Part shown: piece by piece, positions 36,110 to 45,289 of the stretch
Numbering within the stretch: the first letter of the stretch is position 1
Layout of the letters: each line of letters begins with the position of its first letter
Assembly (NCBI RefSeq): GCF_023703375.1
Contig: NZ_JAMQGO010000002.1
Location: 1 to 64,000, forward strand
Direction: 5' to 3'
Source of the DNA: Lutimaribacter degradans
GTDB taxonomy: Bacteria; Pseudomonadota; Alphaproteobacteria; Rhodobacterales; Rhodobacteraceae
DNA length: 64,000 bases
Made by a program: the position numbers and the translations under genes
Notes under the pieces: model-generated
Seen by the model: only the letters and a program-made list of their open reading frames with translations
What the model was told of the DNA's origin: nothing
The model's database searches: none

Positions 36110-38293
36110 ATGGTGAGCACGAGTAAAATTCTGACGGTTTCCTACGGCACGTTCTCGTGCACGTTGGAAGGATTCGACGATTCATTTGAAACGATGAAGG
36201 CGATTGCAGAGTATTTTCGAGACTTGGCCGCTGACGACCGATATTTCGGGGCAGAACCTCCGTCGCCGGATGCAGAAATGCTTGCCCGGATAGCCGAACG
36301 TGAGATTGCCCGCCGCGTCGAAGCACGCGAGGAACGGGGCGGTATCGTTCTGCGAGCCTCCGACCCGGTTGAACCCGCCCGGACGCTTGCCGACACGGAC
36401 CAACCCCAAGAACAGGACGCGCCTGCGCAAGAACCTGCCGCCGAATCCGAAACCGACCTGGCCCCACACGCCGATACGCATGAAAGGGCGGTCGACGGCG
36501 GCGAAGATGAGAATGAACCCGAGGCGAACGCGGCGCGCCCAGGCCCCGCACAGGACGGCCCCGCACAGGATGAAGCCGCCGCGCATGAAGAAACCGGGTC
36601 CGACAATGTCGCGGTGACTACCTCGGCCGAGGCAAGTCAAGACGCAAACACCGATGCCCAGGCGGCGCCGATCACAGTGGCGCGCGAGGTGGCAAGCGAC
36701 GAAACGAGCATTGCCGCCAAGCTTCAACGCATCCGCGCGGTCGTGTCGCGCAATGCCGTCACGACTGGCAGCGAGTATTCCGAGGATGAGCACGCCGAGG
36801 GGTTCGACGCCGCCGACAGCGCCGCGCTTGACGCGGTTTTGACCGAAAGTGTGGAAGACGAGGACGAGGATTCAACCCTGGCCGATTTCCTGGCCGCGTC
36901 CCGGCCCGAGCAGAACGAAGCGGAACCCGAGGCAGATACTGCGCCTGAGCATGACACCGCAGTGGAAACGACCGCCCCGGTCGATAGGTCCGACGACGCA
37001 ACCGCACGGGCGGCCCCCGGTGACAGCGACGCCAAGGCCGAGGACCAGGCAGATACCGATGACGTTGCCAGCATCCTTGACGAGCTGTCCGGCTTGTCGG
37101 GTGACAGTGTCAGTGCGGACGAGATGCCGCAGGGCAATGATGCCGCTGCGGACGGGAACGGCACCGAAGCCGAAGATGACTCGCTCGATGATTTCCTGGC
37201 TGGTCTCGAAGCCGGGGAGGCAGAGTCGCCCAGGACCGTATCGGAAACGGCAGACCATGCGGACGCAGACGGGGCTGACGAGGCTGCCGCCCGGTCCGAT
37301 GCTGACAAGGCTGATCCCCCGGCCGCCCCGCAGCACCATGCGCGGATCGTCAAGATCAAACGCGCCGATTTCAAGGCCGCCATCGCCGACGGCACGTTGG
37401 AAGAGGCTGACGAAGACGACGATTGGAATGCGCTGGATGAAAGCGACCTAACCCCCGAGGAAGAGGCCGAACTGCGGGCCGAGCTGGCCCAGGTCGAAGC
37501 CGAACTGGACGACGAGGATGATGCCGACGTCGATTCGATCTTTGCCGAGGCCGATGACGACACGCCCGACACGCAAGACCGGCGCCGCGTGCGCGACCAA
37601 CTTGGGCAGGCCACCTCGGAACGAGACCTGACACGCCTGATGGCCAAGACGCTCAGCGAGATGGACGAGCCGGAATCCACCAACCGGCGCAACGCGATCC
37701 AGCATCTGCGCGCCGCTGTCGCCGCAACCCGTGCCGACAAGGAGGCCGGGGTGGAAACGGGCGAGGACACGATCGGCGAGGCCTATCGCGAAGACCTGGC
37801 CTCGGTCGTGCAGCCGCGCCGCGCCAGCACTGAAAGTGCCGGCACCCCGCGCCCAACCGAAGGATCGCGCCCTGCCCCGCTAAAGCTGGTGGCCGAACAG
37901 CGCGTGGATACCCGGGATGAGCCGCGCAGCCCCGTGCGCCCGCGGCGCGTGTCGATGGCGGATATCCAGGAAAAGGCACAGGAACGGCCCGTAAAGGGGG
38001 CCGAGGGCGAAACCTTTGCCGATTACGCCGAAACGCAGGGCGCCAAGGACCTGGCCGAAGTGCTCGAGGCGGCGGCATCCTACCTGTCCTTCGTCGAAGG
38101 GTGCGACCAGTTCTCGCGCCCGCAGCTTATGACCCGCGCCCGCTCGGTGATCGGCGACGATTTCAGCCGCGAGGACGGGTTGCGCAGCTTTGGCCAACTG
38201 CTGCGCCAGGGCAAGATTCAAAAGCTGAAAGGGGGCCGCTTTACGGTCTCCGACCAGATCGGCTTTCAACCCGCGGAGCGGCGCGCGGGCTGA
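36110..38293 (+). CDS. Large acidic, mostly disordered protein of unknown function
   Basis: 727 residues. Residues 1-70 form an ordered N-terminal domain (SKILTVSYGTFSCTLEGFDDSFETMKAIAEYFRDLAADDRYFG). Residues about 80-500 are an extremely Asp/Glu/Ala-rich stretch with few hydrophobics, broken by short ordered pieces (AAKLQRIRAVVSR, HHARIVKIKRADFKAAI). Residues about 510-727 turn mixed and end in a conserved-looking helical domain (EVLEAAASYLSFVEGCDQFSRPQLMTRARSV...LRQGKIQKLKGGRFTVSDQIGF). No signal or membrane segment. I start at ATG 36110 (AAGG upstream); GTG 36104 is possible. Function unknown. Confidence 0.85.
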   Translation: MVSTSKILTVSYGTFSCTLEGFDDSFETMKAIAEYFRDLAADDRYFGAEPPSPDAEMLARIAEREIARRVEAREERGGIVLRASDPVEPARTLADTDQPQEQDAPAQEPAAESETDLAPHADTHERAVDGGEDENEPEANAARPGPAQDGPAQDEAAAHEETGSDNVAVTTSAEASQDANTDAQAAPITVAREVASDETSIAAKLQRIRAVVSRNAVTTGSEYSEDEHAEGFDAADSAALDAVLTESVEDEDEDSTLADFLAASRPEQNEAEPEADTAPEHDTAVETTAPVDRSDDATARAAPGDSDAKAEDQADTDDVASILDELSGLSGDSVSADEMPQGNDAAADGNGTEAEDDSLDDFLAGLEAGEAESPRTVSETADHADADGADEAAARSDADKADPPAAPQHHARIVKIKRADFKAAIADGTLEEADEDDDWNALDESDLTPEEEAELRAELAQVEAELDDEDDADVDSIFAEADDDTPDTQDRRRVRDQLGQATSERDLTRLMAKTLSEMDEPESTNRRNAIQHLRAAVAATRADKEAGVETGEDTIGEAYREDLASVVQPRRASTESAGTPRPTEGSRPAPLKLVAEQRVDTRDEPRSPVRPRRVSMADIQEKAQERPVKGAEGETFADYAETQGAKDLAEVLEAAASYLSFVEGCDQFSRPQLMTRARSVIGDDFSREDGLRSFGQLLRQGKIQKLKGGRFTVSDQIGFQPAERRAG

Positions 38294-38320
38294 TCGCCCA
38301 CGCTGATCTAAAGACAACAA

Positions 38321-38358
38321 AAGAAAACGGCGGGCCGAATTGTGGCCCGCCGCTTTTC
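38321..38358. terminator. Bidirectional intrinsic terminator
   Basis: CGGCGGGCC (38328-38336), a 7-nt loop and GGCCCGCCG (38344-38352) form a 9-bp stem followed by CTTTTC on the plus strand. On the minus strand TTTTCTTTT follows. It serves the acidic-protein gene (stop 38293) and the convergent purA-DUF2842 unit (stop 38373). Confidence 0.88.
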
Positions 38359-38372
38359 ATATCATTACCCCG

Positions 38373-38597
38373 TCAGCCATCGTTATCGTCCGGGTCGGGC
38401 TGGCCGACACCCCTGAATATGAAACGAAACGGCAGCGCCCAAACGACCCCAAGTGCGACATAGACAAGGAACTCGGCCCAGATCGGCGGACGTTCAAGCA
38501 TGTTTACAACTGTCACCGCTGCCACGATGTAAAGCGGCAAGCCGATCAGAAGTATAACCAGCGACCAGCGCTTTCGGGCTTTGTAACTCAGGCTCAT
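38373..38597 (-). CDS. DUF2842 small membrane protein
   Basis: 74 residues with two membrane helices (WSLVILLIGLPLYIVAAVTVVNML and PIWAEFLVYVALGVVWALPFRFIF) and a short acidic tail (GVGQPDPDDNDG). The pattern matches DUF2842, common in alphaproteobacteria and of unknown role. Its ATG overlaps the purA stop by one base (TGATG), so it is translationally coupled to purA. Confidence 0.88.
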   Translation of the reverse strand: MSLSYKARKRWSLVILLIGLPLYIVAAVTVVNMLERPPIWAEFLVYVALGVVWALPFRFIFRGVGQPDPDDNDG

Positions 38598-39892
38598 CAG
38601 TCTGCAAACGGGTCCGTTACAAGGATCGTGTCATCGCGTTCGGGTGACGTCGAAAGTAGCGCGACCGGGCACTCGATCAACTCTTCGACGCGGCGGACGT
38701 ATTTGATCGCGTTGGCGGGCAGGTCTGCCCAACTGCGCGCCCCTTCGGTTGATTCGGCCCAGCCCTCCATTTCTTCGTAGATGGGCACGCACCGCGCCTG
38801 CGCATCGGTTGCGGTGGGCAGGTAATCCAGCCGCGCACCGTCCAACTCGTAGCCCACGCAGATCTTGAGAGTGTCGAACCCGTCCAGCACATCGAGCTTG
38901 GTCAGCGAGATGCCGTTGACGCCACTGGTGGCGCAGGTCTGGCGCACCAGTGCCGCGTCGAACCAGCCACAGCGCCGCTTGCGGCCCGTGGTGGTGCCGA
39001 ATTCGTGCCCGCGTTCGCCCAGGCGCTGCCCATCTTCATCATGCAGCTCGGTCGGGAAGGGCCCTTCGCCCACGCGGGTGGTGTAGGCCTTGACGATGCC
39101 CAGCACGTAATCGATGGCCCCCGGCCCGATGCCCACGCCAGTGGCCGCCTGACCGGCAATCACGTTGGACGAGGTGACAAAGGGATAGGTGCCGAAATCG
39201 ATATCCAGCAGCGCGCCCTGCGCCCCTTCGAACAGGATGCGACGGCCAGCTTTGCGTTTCTCGTTCAGCACCTTCCAGACCGGCGCGGCGTATTGCAGGA
39301 TCCGGGGCGCGATCTCTTGCAACTGCGCGATCAGCGCGTCGCGGTCGATCGGCTCGATCCCCAGGCCCCGGCGCAGCGGATCGTGGTGTTGTAACGCGCG
39401 ATCCACCCGCGCCTCCAACGTGGCGGCATCGGCCAGGTCCGCCACGCGGATCGCCCGCCGGCCAACCTTGTCTTCGTAGCACGGGCCAATGCCGCGCCCG
39501 GTCGTGCCGATCTTGGTGCCCTTGCTCGCCGCCTCTTCGCGCGCGCGGTCAAGTTCGCCATGGAACGGAAGGATAAGCGGCGTGTTCTCGGCAATCATCA
39601 GTGTCTCGGGTGTGATTTCGACCCCCTGCGCGGTAATCGTCTCTATCTCGGTCAGCAGGTGCCACGGGTCGAGCACCACGCCATTGCCGATCACGCTCAG
39701 CTTGCCGCCCCGCACAACGCCCGAGGGCAGCGCGTGCAGCTTGTAGACCTTGCCGTCGATCACCAGCGTGTGGCCGGCATTGTGGCCACCCTGAAAGCGG
39801 CAGATCACGTCCGCCCGCTCGCTCAGCCAATCGACGATCTTGCCCTTGCCTTCATCGCCCCACTGCGCGCCTACAACGACCACGTTTGCCAT
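38597..39892 (-). CDS. purA: Adenylosuccinate synthase
   Basis: 431 residues; converts IMP and aspartate to adenylosuccinate with GTP. Signatures: the N-terminal [21 protein letters not shown] with catalytic Asp, [24 protein letters not shown] near residues 130-143, [23 protein letters not shown], and C-terminal [11 protein letters not shown] with [12 protein letters not shown]. Length normal. AGGAAAGG lies upstream. Followed by the coupled DUF2842 gene and a strong terminator. Confidence 0.97.
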   Translation of the reverse strand: MANVVVVGAQWGDEGKGKIVDWLSERADVICRFQGGHNAGHTLVIDGKVYKLHALPSGVVRGGKLSVIGNGVVLDPWHLLTEIETITAQGVEITPETLMIAENTPLILPFHGELDRAREEAASKGTKIGTTGRGIGPCYEDKVGRRAIRVADLADAATLEARVDRALQHHDPLRRGLGIEPIDRDALIAQLQEIAPRILQYAAPVWKVLNEKRKAGRRILFEGAQGALLDIDFGTYPFVTSSNVIAGQAATGVGIGPGAIDYVLGIVKAYTTRVGEGPFPTELHDEDGQRLGERGHEFGTTTGRKRRCGWFDAALVRQTCATSGVNGISLTKLDVLDGFDTLKICVGYELDGARLDYLPTATDAQARCVPIYEEMEGWAESTEGARSWADLPANAIKYVRRVEELIECPVALLSTSPERDDTILVTDPFAD

Positions 39893-39927
39893 GTCACGAC
39901 CCTTTCCTGACGGTCCAAACCCGCGCC

Positions 39928-39955
39928 GGTATAGCGACGCGCGGCGCCTGTTGAA
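39928..39955 (-). promoter_or_regulatory. Candidate purA promoter
   Basis: On the minus strand TTCAAC (plus 39950-39955) and TATACC (39928-39933) are spaced by 16 bp, about 36 bp before the purA start. The -10 is a good match and the -35 weak. A CCCGTT-T-AACGGG inverted repeat lies just upstream at 39973-39985. Confidence 0.4.
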
Positions 39956-40074
39956 ACCGGAAATTCACGCCGCCCGTTTAACGGGTGGGAATTCAGGTTG
40001 CCTCGTGGGTTTGCCGATCGCTATCGCTCAGGCCGTGGCGCCAGCCCCGCGTGATGCGCGCGGCGGCCATGGCA

Positions 40075-40392
40075 TCACGCCAGCCGCACCGGGTCGCCGT
40101 GCGGCGTGCGCATGTAAGCCGCCTCCCACGCGTCGCGCATCTGCTGCACCAGCGCCGCCTCGGCCAGCGAACGCTGGGACAAGAGCCCCTCAAGCGCGGC
40201 CAGCCAGGCGTTGAAATAATCGTCGCCGCCATCCAGCTCTTTCGACAGGCCATGCTCGGCCAGCGTAGCGCCGAACCGCGCGGCCCAGTCGGGCCAGGTG
40301 AACACGTCACGTTCGTGCAGATGCACCGTCAGCGCGAAAAGCTGCGCATGCCATGGTTCGGAAAATACGGGGGTCTTGGGTGCGTCGCTCAT
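40075..40392 (-). CDS. Nitrile hydratase accessory/activator protein
   Basis: 105 residues of the NHase accessory family, related to the beta-subunit N-terminus: FSEPWHAQLFALTVHLHERDVFTWPDWAARFGATLAEHG...DDYFNAWLAALEGLL. In cobalt-type enzymes such proteins assist metal insertion by subunit exchange. Its start overlaps the beta-subunit stop (ATGA, 40389-40392), so the three genes form an alpha-beta-activator operon. Confidence 0.9.
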   Translation of the reverse strand: MSDAPKTPVFSEPWHAQLFALTVHLHERDVFTWPDWAARFGATLAEHGLSKELDGGDDYFNAWLAALEGLLSQRSLAEAALVQQMRDAWEAAYMRTPHGDPVRLA

Positions 40393-41060
40393 GCCGGCTC
40401 CAGGTAGCTTTCCCACAGATCGCAGGTCACCTCGTCACCGGCACGTTCGGCCGTGCCCCACAGTTCGGCGGCATCGAAAACGACGGTGTAAAGGTGTTCG
40501 GGCGCTTCACCCAAGCCATGGGCGTTGGCATCAGGCAACACGTGGCCGCCATGATGGTGCAGGATGCGCCCCACCGCACCGGCCGCATATGCCGGCAACC
40601 GCGTATGCCCGCCGGGCACAAAGGCGTTACGCGCCGGCCTGCGGGTGCGCACGCCATCACCGGGGGCAAAACGCGGCCCGCTCGCAACCGGGCGATCGGC
40701 AGGCCCGCCACGCGCCAGCGCACCGGCGACCTGATCGGCCTTCAAGGCACGAGAGGCAAGCGGGCTTGCACCATCGCCCTGCCCCGCCGCCAGCTCGGCG
40801 CGGGTGACAACGCCGTGCTCTTCCAGCAGGTCGGCAAGCGCCGAGATCCATTTTTCGAAATACGAAAACCGCGCATAATCGGAGGGCGACAACCGCTCGC
40901 GCGAATGGCGCGAGGTATCGAGGTTCCATTGACCCAGCGCACCAGCGGCAAGCGTCACGGCCAGGGCCCGTGCGTGCCACTCTTGCTTGAAGACAGGCTC
41001 GGGCGCCGGTGCCACGGGCCCGTCGCCGAACCGCCCGCCCATGTCATGCACACGGGTCAT
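40389..41060 (-). CDS. nthB: Nitrile hydratase beta subunit
   Basis: 223 residues. N-terminal helical part starts [13 protein letters not shown], then [25 protein letters not shown] and [24 protein letters not shown]. The C-terminal SH3-like barrel is [11 protein letters not shown]...[51 protein letters not shown]. With the alpha subunit it hydrates nitriles to amides. It overlaps both neighbours by 4 nt. Confidence 0.94.
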   Translation of the reverse strand: MTRVHDMGGRFGDGPVAPAPEPVFKQEWHARALAVTLAAGALGQWNLDTSRHSRERLSPSDYARFSYFEKWISALADLLEEHGVVTRAELAAGQGDGASPLASRALKADQVAGALARGGPADRPVASGPRFAPGDGVRTRRPARNAFVPGGHTRLPAYAAGAVGRILHHHGGHVLPDANAHGLGEAPEHLYTVVFDAAELWGTAERAGDEVTCDLWESYLEPA

Positions 41061-41677
41061 TCTGGCCGCCCCGGCAGGCCGGTGCCGACCATCGAATCGC
41101 GCGTGACCCAAGGTATAAGGTCTTCTTCGCTCAGCCCTTCGGTCCCTTCGGGGCGCATGGGAATCACGAGGTATCGCATCTCGGCGGTTGAATCCCACAC
41201 GCGCACCTTCGTGCCTTCGGGCAAGGCCACGCCGAATTCGGCCAGCACCTTGCGCGGCTCTCGCACGGCGCGGGCGCGGTAGGCGTCTGACTTGTACCAG
41301 CTTGGCGGAATGCCCAGCAGCGGCCAAGGGTAACAGCTGCACAGGGTGCAAACGACCATGTTGTGTTGCTCGGGCGTGTTTTCGACAGCCGTTATATGCT
41401 CGCCCTGGCGGCCATAGAACCCCAGTTCGGCCACTACCGACGTGGCATCGTCCAGCAGGGCCGCGCGAAACTCGGGGTCGGTCCAGGCACGGGCCACCAC
41501 TAGCGCACCGTTCTTGGGCCCGATGCGATTTTCGTAGGTGTCGATAATCTCGTCCAGCGCAGCGGGATCTATCAGCCCCTTCTGCGTCAGGATGGTTTCG
41601 ATCGCCTTTACCCGCAGCGCCGGGTCGGGCGGCAGGACGGCATGGGCGTGGTCGTGATCGTGATGGTCATGTGGCAT
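41057..41677 (-). CDS. nthA: Nitrile hydratase alpha subunit, cobalt type
   Basis: 206 residues. The metal-binding claw is C110-T-L-C113-S-C115 ([15 protein letters not shown]). Thr at the second position (CTLCSC rather than CSLCSC) marks the non-corrin cobalt type, and the first and third cysteines are oxidised after synthesis. The N-terminus is His/Asp-rich ([11 protein letters not shown], residues 3-13), which could help hold metal. First gene of the operon; overlaps the beta gene by 4 nt. Whether nitrile or another C-N substrate is used in vivo is unknown. Confidence 0.95.
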   Translation of the reverse strand: MPHDHHDHDHAHAVLPPDPALRVKAIETILTQKGLIDPAALDEIIDTYENRIGPKNGALVVARAWTDPEFRAALLDDATSVVAELGFYGRQGEHITAVENTPEQHNMVVCTLCSCYPWPLLGIPPSWYKSDAYRARAVREPRKVLAEFGVALPEGTKVRVWDSTAEMRYLVIPMRPEGTEGLSEEDLIPWVTRDSMVGTGLPGRPE

Positions 41678-41794
41678 GGAATCGATGATGCGCCAGGCAA
41701 CCCATCCTGTCCAGAGCGGGAATGATCGCTTGCCCCTTGGGCGAAACATCATTACATGGCCCCTGATACGAAAAATCCGCCAAGCCGAGGCCCC

Positions 41795-42166
41795 ATGGAA
41801 AACGTCATCCTCATCGTCCATCTTCTTCTGGCGCTGGCGCTGATCGGCATCGTGCTGGTTCAGCGGTCCGAGGGCGGCGGGCTTGGCATCGGTGGCGGTG
41901 GCGGCGGCACCATGTCCGGGCGCCCTCCGGCAACGCCGATGGGCAAGGTGACATGGGTTCTGGCGATCGCGTTCATCTGCACTTCGATGATATTGACGAT
42001 CCTGGCCGCGCAGAAATCGGCAGGCAGTTCGGTGCTGGACCGCATCGGGAACCAGCCCGCCGCTGAACAAAGCGACGACGGCGATCCGGTGCTGCCCTCG
42101 GCGGGCGATGGCCTGCTGCCGCCCAGCGGCGATGACAGCGCACCGCTGGTTCCGCGCGCCGATTAA
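41795..42166 (+). CDS. secG: Preprotein translocase subunit SecG
   Basis: 123 residues. Two membrane helices ([28 protein letters not shown] and [20 protein letters not shown]) flank a Gly-rich cytosolic loop. The longer, acidic/Pro-rich C-terminus (from about residue 80) is typical of alphaproteobacterial SecG. Part of SecYEG, aiding SecA cycling. The gene precedes pyrG, a common arrangement in this group. Start ATG 41795 (ENVILIVH); the frame begins earlier without similarity. Confidence 0.93.
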   Translation: MENVILIVHLLLALALIGIVLVQRSEGGGLGIGGGGGGTMSGRPPATPMGKVTWVLAIAFICTSMILTILAAQKSAGSSVLDRIGNQPAAEQSDDGDPVLPSAGDGLLPPSGDDSAPLVPRAD

Positions 42167-42205
42167 GGGCCCGCGCCACAACTTTTTGAGGGAAGTGGCG
42201 GGCCC
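42167..42205 (+). repeat. Stem-loop immediately after secG
   Basis: GGGCCCG..CCAC (42167-42179) pairs with GTGGCGGGCCC (42195-42205) across a 15-nt loop holding TTTTT, with a 2-nt bulge. It starts directly after the secG stop. Not followed by a T-run, so it may be a processing or stability hairpin rather than a terminator. Confidence 0.5.
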
Positions 42206-42227
42206 ACAACAGCATCTTGCGGTCTGC

Positions 42228-42256
42228 TTGCGTCATCAAGGCGAATCCATTATAAC
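42228..42256 (+). promoter_or_regulatory. pyrG promoter (sigma-70)
   Basis: TTGCGT (42228-42233), a 17-bp spacer and TATAAC (42251-42256) give an initiation point near 42263, about 70 bp before the pyrG ATG. This is the best sigma-70 match I noted in the window. Confidence 0.65.
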
Positions 42257-42332
42257 TTGAGTCCCGTGGTGCTGCGGTCTTTTGGGCCGGGCGGGCGCTC
42301 TGTTTCATGCGACACACGGGAGAGGCCGATAC

Positions 42333-43976
42333 ATGGCTCGTTTCATTTTCATTACCGGCGGCGTTGTGTCTTCCCTTGGCAAGGGGTTGGCGTCGGCCGC
42401 GCTTGGCGCGCTGCTCCAGGCACGCGGGTTCAGCGTTCGGCTGCGCAAGCTTGACCCCTACCTGAACGTCGATCCCGGCACGATGTCGCCGTTTGAACAT
42501 GGCGAGGTTTTCGTTACCGATGACGGTGCGGAAACCGATCTGGACCTGGGCCATTACGAACGCTTCACCGGCGTGCCCGCGCGCATGACCGACTCGGTCA
42601 GTTCCGGGCGCATCTATTCCAACGTGCTTGAAAAGGAACGCCGCGGCGATTACCTGGGCAAGACCATTCAGGTGGTCCCCCACGTCACCAACGAGATCAA
42701 GGATTTCCTGCGCGTGGGCGAGAACGAGGTCGATTTCATGCTCTGCGAGATCGGCGGCACCGTGGGCGATATCGAGGGCCTTCCGTTTTTCGAGGCGATC
42801 CGCCAGTTTTCCCATGACAAGCCGCGCGGTCAGTGCATCTTCATGCACCTGACGCTGCTGCCCTACCTGGCCGCCAGCGGCGAGTTGAAGACCAAGCCGA
42901 CACAGCACTCGGTGAAAGAGCTGCAAAGCATCGGCATTGCGCCGGATATCCTGGTTTGCCGTTCGGAACAGCCGATCCCCGAGAAAGAGCGCGAGAAAAT
43001 CGCGCTGTTCTGCAACGTCCACAAGGACTCCGTGGTTGCGGCCTATGACCTGAATTCGATCTACGAGGCGCCGCTGGCCTATCACCGCGAAGGGTTGGAC
43101 CAGGCGGTGCTGGATGCCTTCCAGATCAGCCCGGCCCCCCGCCCCGACCTGTCTAAATGGGAAGACGTGGCCGACCGCATCCACAATGTCGACGGCGCGG
43201 TAAACATTGCCATCGTCGGCAAGTACACCCAGTTGGAAGACGCCTATAAATCCATCAAGGAGGCCCTGACCCACGGTGGCATGGCCAACCGGGTCAAGGT
43301 GAATGTCTCGTGGGTCGATGCCGAGGTGTTCGACGCCGAAGACGCCGCGCCCCATCTCGAAGGCTTTCACGCGATCCTCGTGCCCGGCGGCTTCGGCGAG
43401 CGCGGCACCGAGGGCAAGATCAAGGCGGCCGAGTTCGCCCGTACCCGCAAGATCCCCTACCTGGGGATCTGCCTGGGCATGCAGATGGCCGTGATCGAGG
43501 CGGCCCGCAACGTCGCCGGCGTCAGCGCCGCCGGGTCCGAGGAATTCGACCACGAGGCCGGCAAGAAACGGTTCGAGCCGGTGGTGTATCACCTCAAGGA
43601 ATGGGTGCAGGGCAACCAGAAAGTGAGCCGCAAGGCCACCGACGACAAGGGCGGCACCATGCGCCTGGGTGCCTATGACGCGGTGCTGAAAGAGGGCTCC
43701 AAGGTTGCCCAGATCTACGGCACGACTGCGATCGACGAACGCCACCGCCACCGTTACGAGGTGGACATAAAGTATCGTGACAAACTGGAGGCCGCGGGCC
43801 TGAGCTTTTCGGGCATGTCCCCCGACGGCCGGTTGCCCGAGATCGTCGAATGGGCAGATCATCCGTGGTTCATAGGCGTGCAGTTCCACCCCGAGCTGAA
43901 ATCCAAACCCTTCGATCCACACCCGCTTTTCGCCGATTTCGTGCGTGCCGCGGTTGACGCGTCGCGGCTGGTTTAA
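42333..43976 (+). CDS. pyrG: CTP synthase
   Basis: 547 residues; amidates UTP to CTP with ATP and glutamine. The N-terminal synthetase domain begins [19 protein letters not shown] (P-loop) and includes [27 protein letters not shown] and VEIGG-type [11 protein letters not shown]. The C-terminal GATase has PGGFGERG, the catalytic Cys in YLGICLGMQ, and [19 protein letters not shown]. Full length, start ATG 42333. Own promoter upstream. Confidence 0.97.
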   Translation: MARFIFITGGVVSSLGKGLASAALGALLQARGFSVRLRKLDPYLNVDPGTMSPFEHGEVFVTDDGAETDLDLGHYERFTGVPARMTDSVSSGRIYSNVLEKERRGDYLGKTIQVVPHVTNEIKDFLRVGENEVDFMLCEIGGTVGDIEGLPFFEAIRQFSHDKPRGQCIFMHLTLLPYLAASGELKTKPTQHSVKELQSIGIAPDILVCRSEQPIPEKEREKIALFCNVHKDSVVAAYDLNSIYEAPLAYHREGLDQAVLDAFQISPAPRPDLSKWEDVADRIHNVDGAVNIAIVGKYTQLEDAYKSIKEALTHGGMANRVKVNVSWVDAEVFDAEDAAPHLEGFHAILVPGGFGERGTEGKIKAAEFARTRKIPYLGICLGMQMAVIEAARNVAGVSAAGSEEFDHEAGKKRFEPVVYHLKEWVQGNQKVSRKATDDKGGTMRLGAYDAVLKEGSKVAQIYGTTAIDERHRHRYEVDIKYRDKLEAAGLSFSGMSPDGRLPEIVEWADHPWFIGVQFHPELKSKPFDPHPLFADFVRAAVDASRLV

Positions 43977-43977
43977 G

Positions 43978-44028
43978 GCGGCGCCATTCCGGCAACCGGC
44001 GCAGCCAGTGCGCGGCGCCGTTTCTTGC
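43978..44028 (+). terminator. Possible pyrG terminator
   Basis: CGGCGCC just after the pyrG stop pairs with GGCGCCG at 44017-44023, with further internal pairing, and is followed by TTTCTT. The long loop makes it a moderate candidate. Confidence 0.4.
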
Positions 44029-44115
44029 ATTGGCGTACGGGCGGCCTGGTCGGGCCCGGCGGGTCGAGGCCGCTGTTCGCCGGGCACGAATTCATTGCAA
44101 AACCATGCCAGCCCC

Positions 44116-44151
44116 GGGTGGAAAACCTGCCCGTGGGCTTGTTTTCCACCC
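44116..44151. repeat. Nested 36-bp inverted repeat
   Basis: GGGTGGAAAAC (44116-44126) and GTTTTCCACCC (44141-44151) are exact reverse complements, and the 14-nt interior again contains GCCC-GT-GGGC. The whole is palindromic except for one 2-bp mismatch. It lies in the 243-bp gap between pyrG and the secreted-protein gene, about 70 bp before that gene's start, fitting an operator or cruciform. Confidence 0.65.
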
Positions 44152-44219
44152 GTTGCATGCTTCACCCTTTGCACTGCGCCTGACCGATAATTTAAATTCG
44201 ATCCGAACAGGAAGCAGCC

Positions 44220-44999
44220 GTGACACCATCCGCCGCCCTGGTACTGGCCCTGATACTGGCCTGCATCCGGCCCGCTTTGGCCGACCCGCTGCTGGCGGTG
44301 CCCTATGCCGACCTGGCCGCACGGCTGGATGGGCGCATAACCTTTGACACGCTGCCGGCCGGGCCTGAGCCCGGCCTGTCGCTCGATCACCCCGTCCAGG
44401 TCGATGGCGCGGCGGTGGGTGCCGGGTTCGCCGGGCAGCAACACGCCATCCGGCAGGCAGGCAGCGGGGCGCGATACGACCGGCTTGCGCGCGCTCGCGC
44501 GCAGGCGCCATTGCGGCTGGTGGGGCAAGGGCCGGGCCAGGGGCTGGCCTTCGCGCATCATCGCGGTTTTGGCTCGGTCGCTGTCTTTCCGTTGGGGCCG
44601 GACGGGTTCAAGGCCCTGTCAGGCCGTGGCGAAGGCGCGCTGGCCGTGCTGTTGCCCGGCGACCAGGCGGCAGTGGGGCTGCGCATCCATTCCGACTACC
44701 CCGATCCGCTGGGGGCCCGGCCCGCCCGGCCCGGCACGGTAGAGGTGATCGCGCTGTCAAGCGACGGGCGCGTGATCGGTCGCCACGGCGCACGGCTGGG
44801 TGCGGGCATAACCGAGCTGGGGCTGGTGCGCGCCGAGGGCCAGGCCGATATCGCGGGGTTCGTTCTGCTCAATACCGATCCCGGCGGGATCGCCGTGGAC
44901 GACATCGTGTTCCAGCGCGCGGCGCTGCTGGGCAACCTCTTGACCGCCCCCGGCCCTGCGCGCAGGATGAACGCGAAACGAGGGACGAGAACAAGATGA
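44220..44999 (+). CDS. Secreted protein of unknown function
   Basis: 259 residues. Signal peptide of about 21 residues (PSAALVLALILACIRPALA-D). The mature part appears to be a beta-sandwich: FDTLPAGPEPGLSLDHPVQVDG...FGSVAVFPLGPDGFKALSGRGEGALAVLLPGDQAAVGLRIHSDYPD...GTVEVIALSSDGRVIG...ADIAGFVLLNTDPGGIAVDDIVFQR. This resembles the carbohydrate-binding-like or PEP-CTERM-type beta domains, but no sorting signal is present. Start is GTG 44220 with AGGAAG upstream. Overlaps the DUF1330 gene by 4 nt. Confidence 0.72.
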   Translation: MTPSAALVLALILACIRPALADPLLAVPYADLAARLDGRITFDTLPAGPEPGLSLDHPVQVDGAAVGAGFAGQQHAIRQAGSGARYDRLARARAQAPLRLVGQGPGQGLAFAHHRGFGSVAVFPLGPDGFKALSGRGEGALAVLLPGDQAAVGLRIHSDYPDPLGARPARPGTVEVIALSSDGRVIGRHGARLGAGITELGLVRAEGQADIAGFVLLNTDPGGIAVDDIVFQRAALLGNLLTAPGPARRMNAKRGTRTR

Positions 45000-45289
45000 C
45001 GAAAGCATACTGGGTGGCCCATGTGGATGTGGATGACCCCGAAACCTACGAGAAATACCGCCAGGCCAACGCGGCCCCCTTTGCCGAGTTCGGCGCCCGC
45101 TTCATCGTGCGCGGCGGCGAACAGGAGGTGCGCGAAGGCCGCGTGCGCGCCCGCACCGTGGTGATCGAATTTCCCAGTTACGAGGCGGCGGTCGCTTGTT
45201 ACGAATCCCCCGCCTACCAGGCCGCCAAGGATATTCGCGACCCGGTATCCTCGGCCGACATGATCATTGTCAAAGGGTACGACGGCTGA
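44996..45289 (+). CDS. DUF1330 family protein
   Basis: 97 residues, ferredoxin-like dimeric alpha/beta-barrel fold: AYWVAHVDVDDPETYEKYRQANAAPFAEFGARFIVRGGEQEVREG...RTVVIEFPSYEAAVACYESPAYQAAKDIRDPVSSADMIIVKGYDG, which is the DUF1330 pattern throughout. Role unknown, with similarity to NIPSNAP and EthD-like proteins. It overlaps the gene before by 4 nt and the TerB gene after by 1 nt, so it is part of a tight operon. Confidence 0.9.
   Translation: MTKAYWVAHVDVDDPETYEKYRQANAAPFAEFGARFIVRGGEQEVREGRVRARTVVIEFPSYEAAVACYESPAYQAAKDIRDPVSSADMIIVKGYDG

Noticed and set aside
39993..40310. 105-residue open frame opposite or overlapping the nitrile hydratase accessory gene
   Set aside because: It is the same strand but another frame; the accessory protein at 40075-40392 has clear family features and coupling to the beta subunit.
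41973..44561. 862-residue open frame antisense to pyrG
   Set aside because: It lies opposite a full-length, motif-complete CTP synthase and has the low-complexity composition of a shadow frame in GC-rich DNA; no ribosome binding site or family feature.
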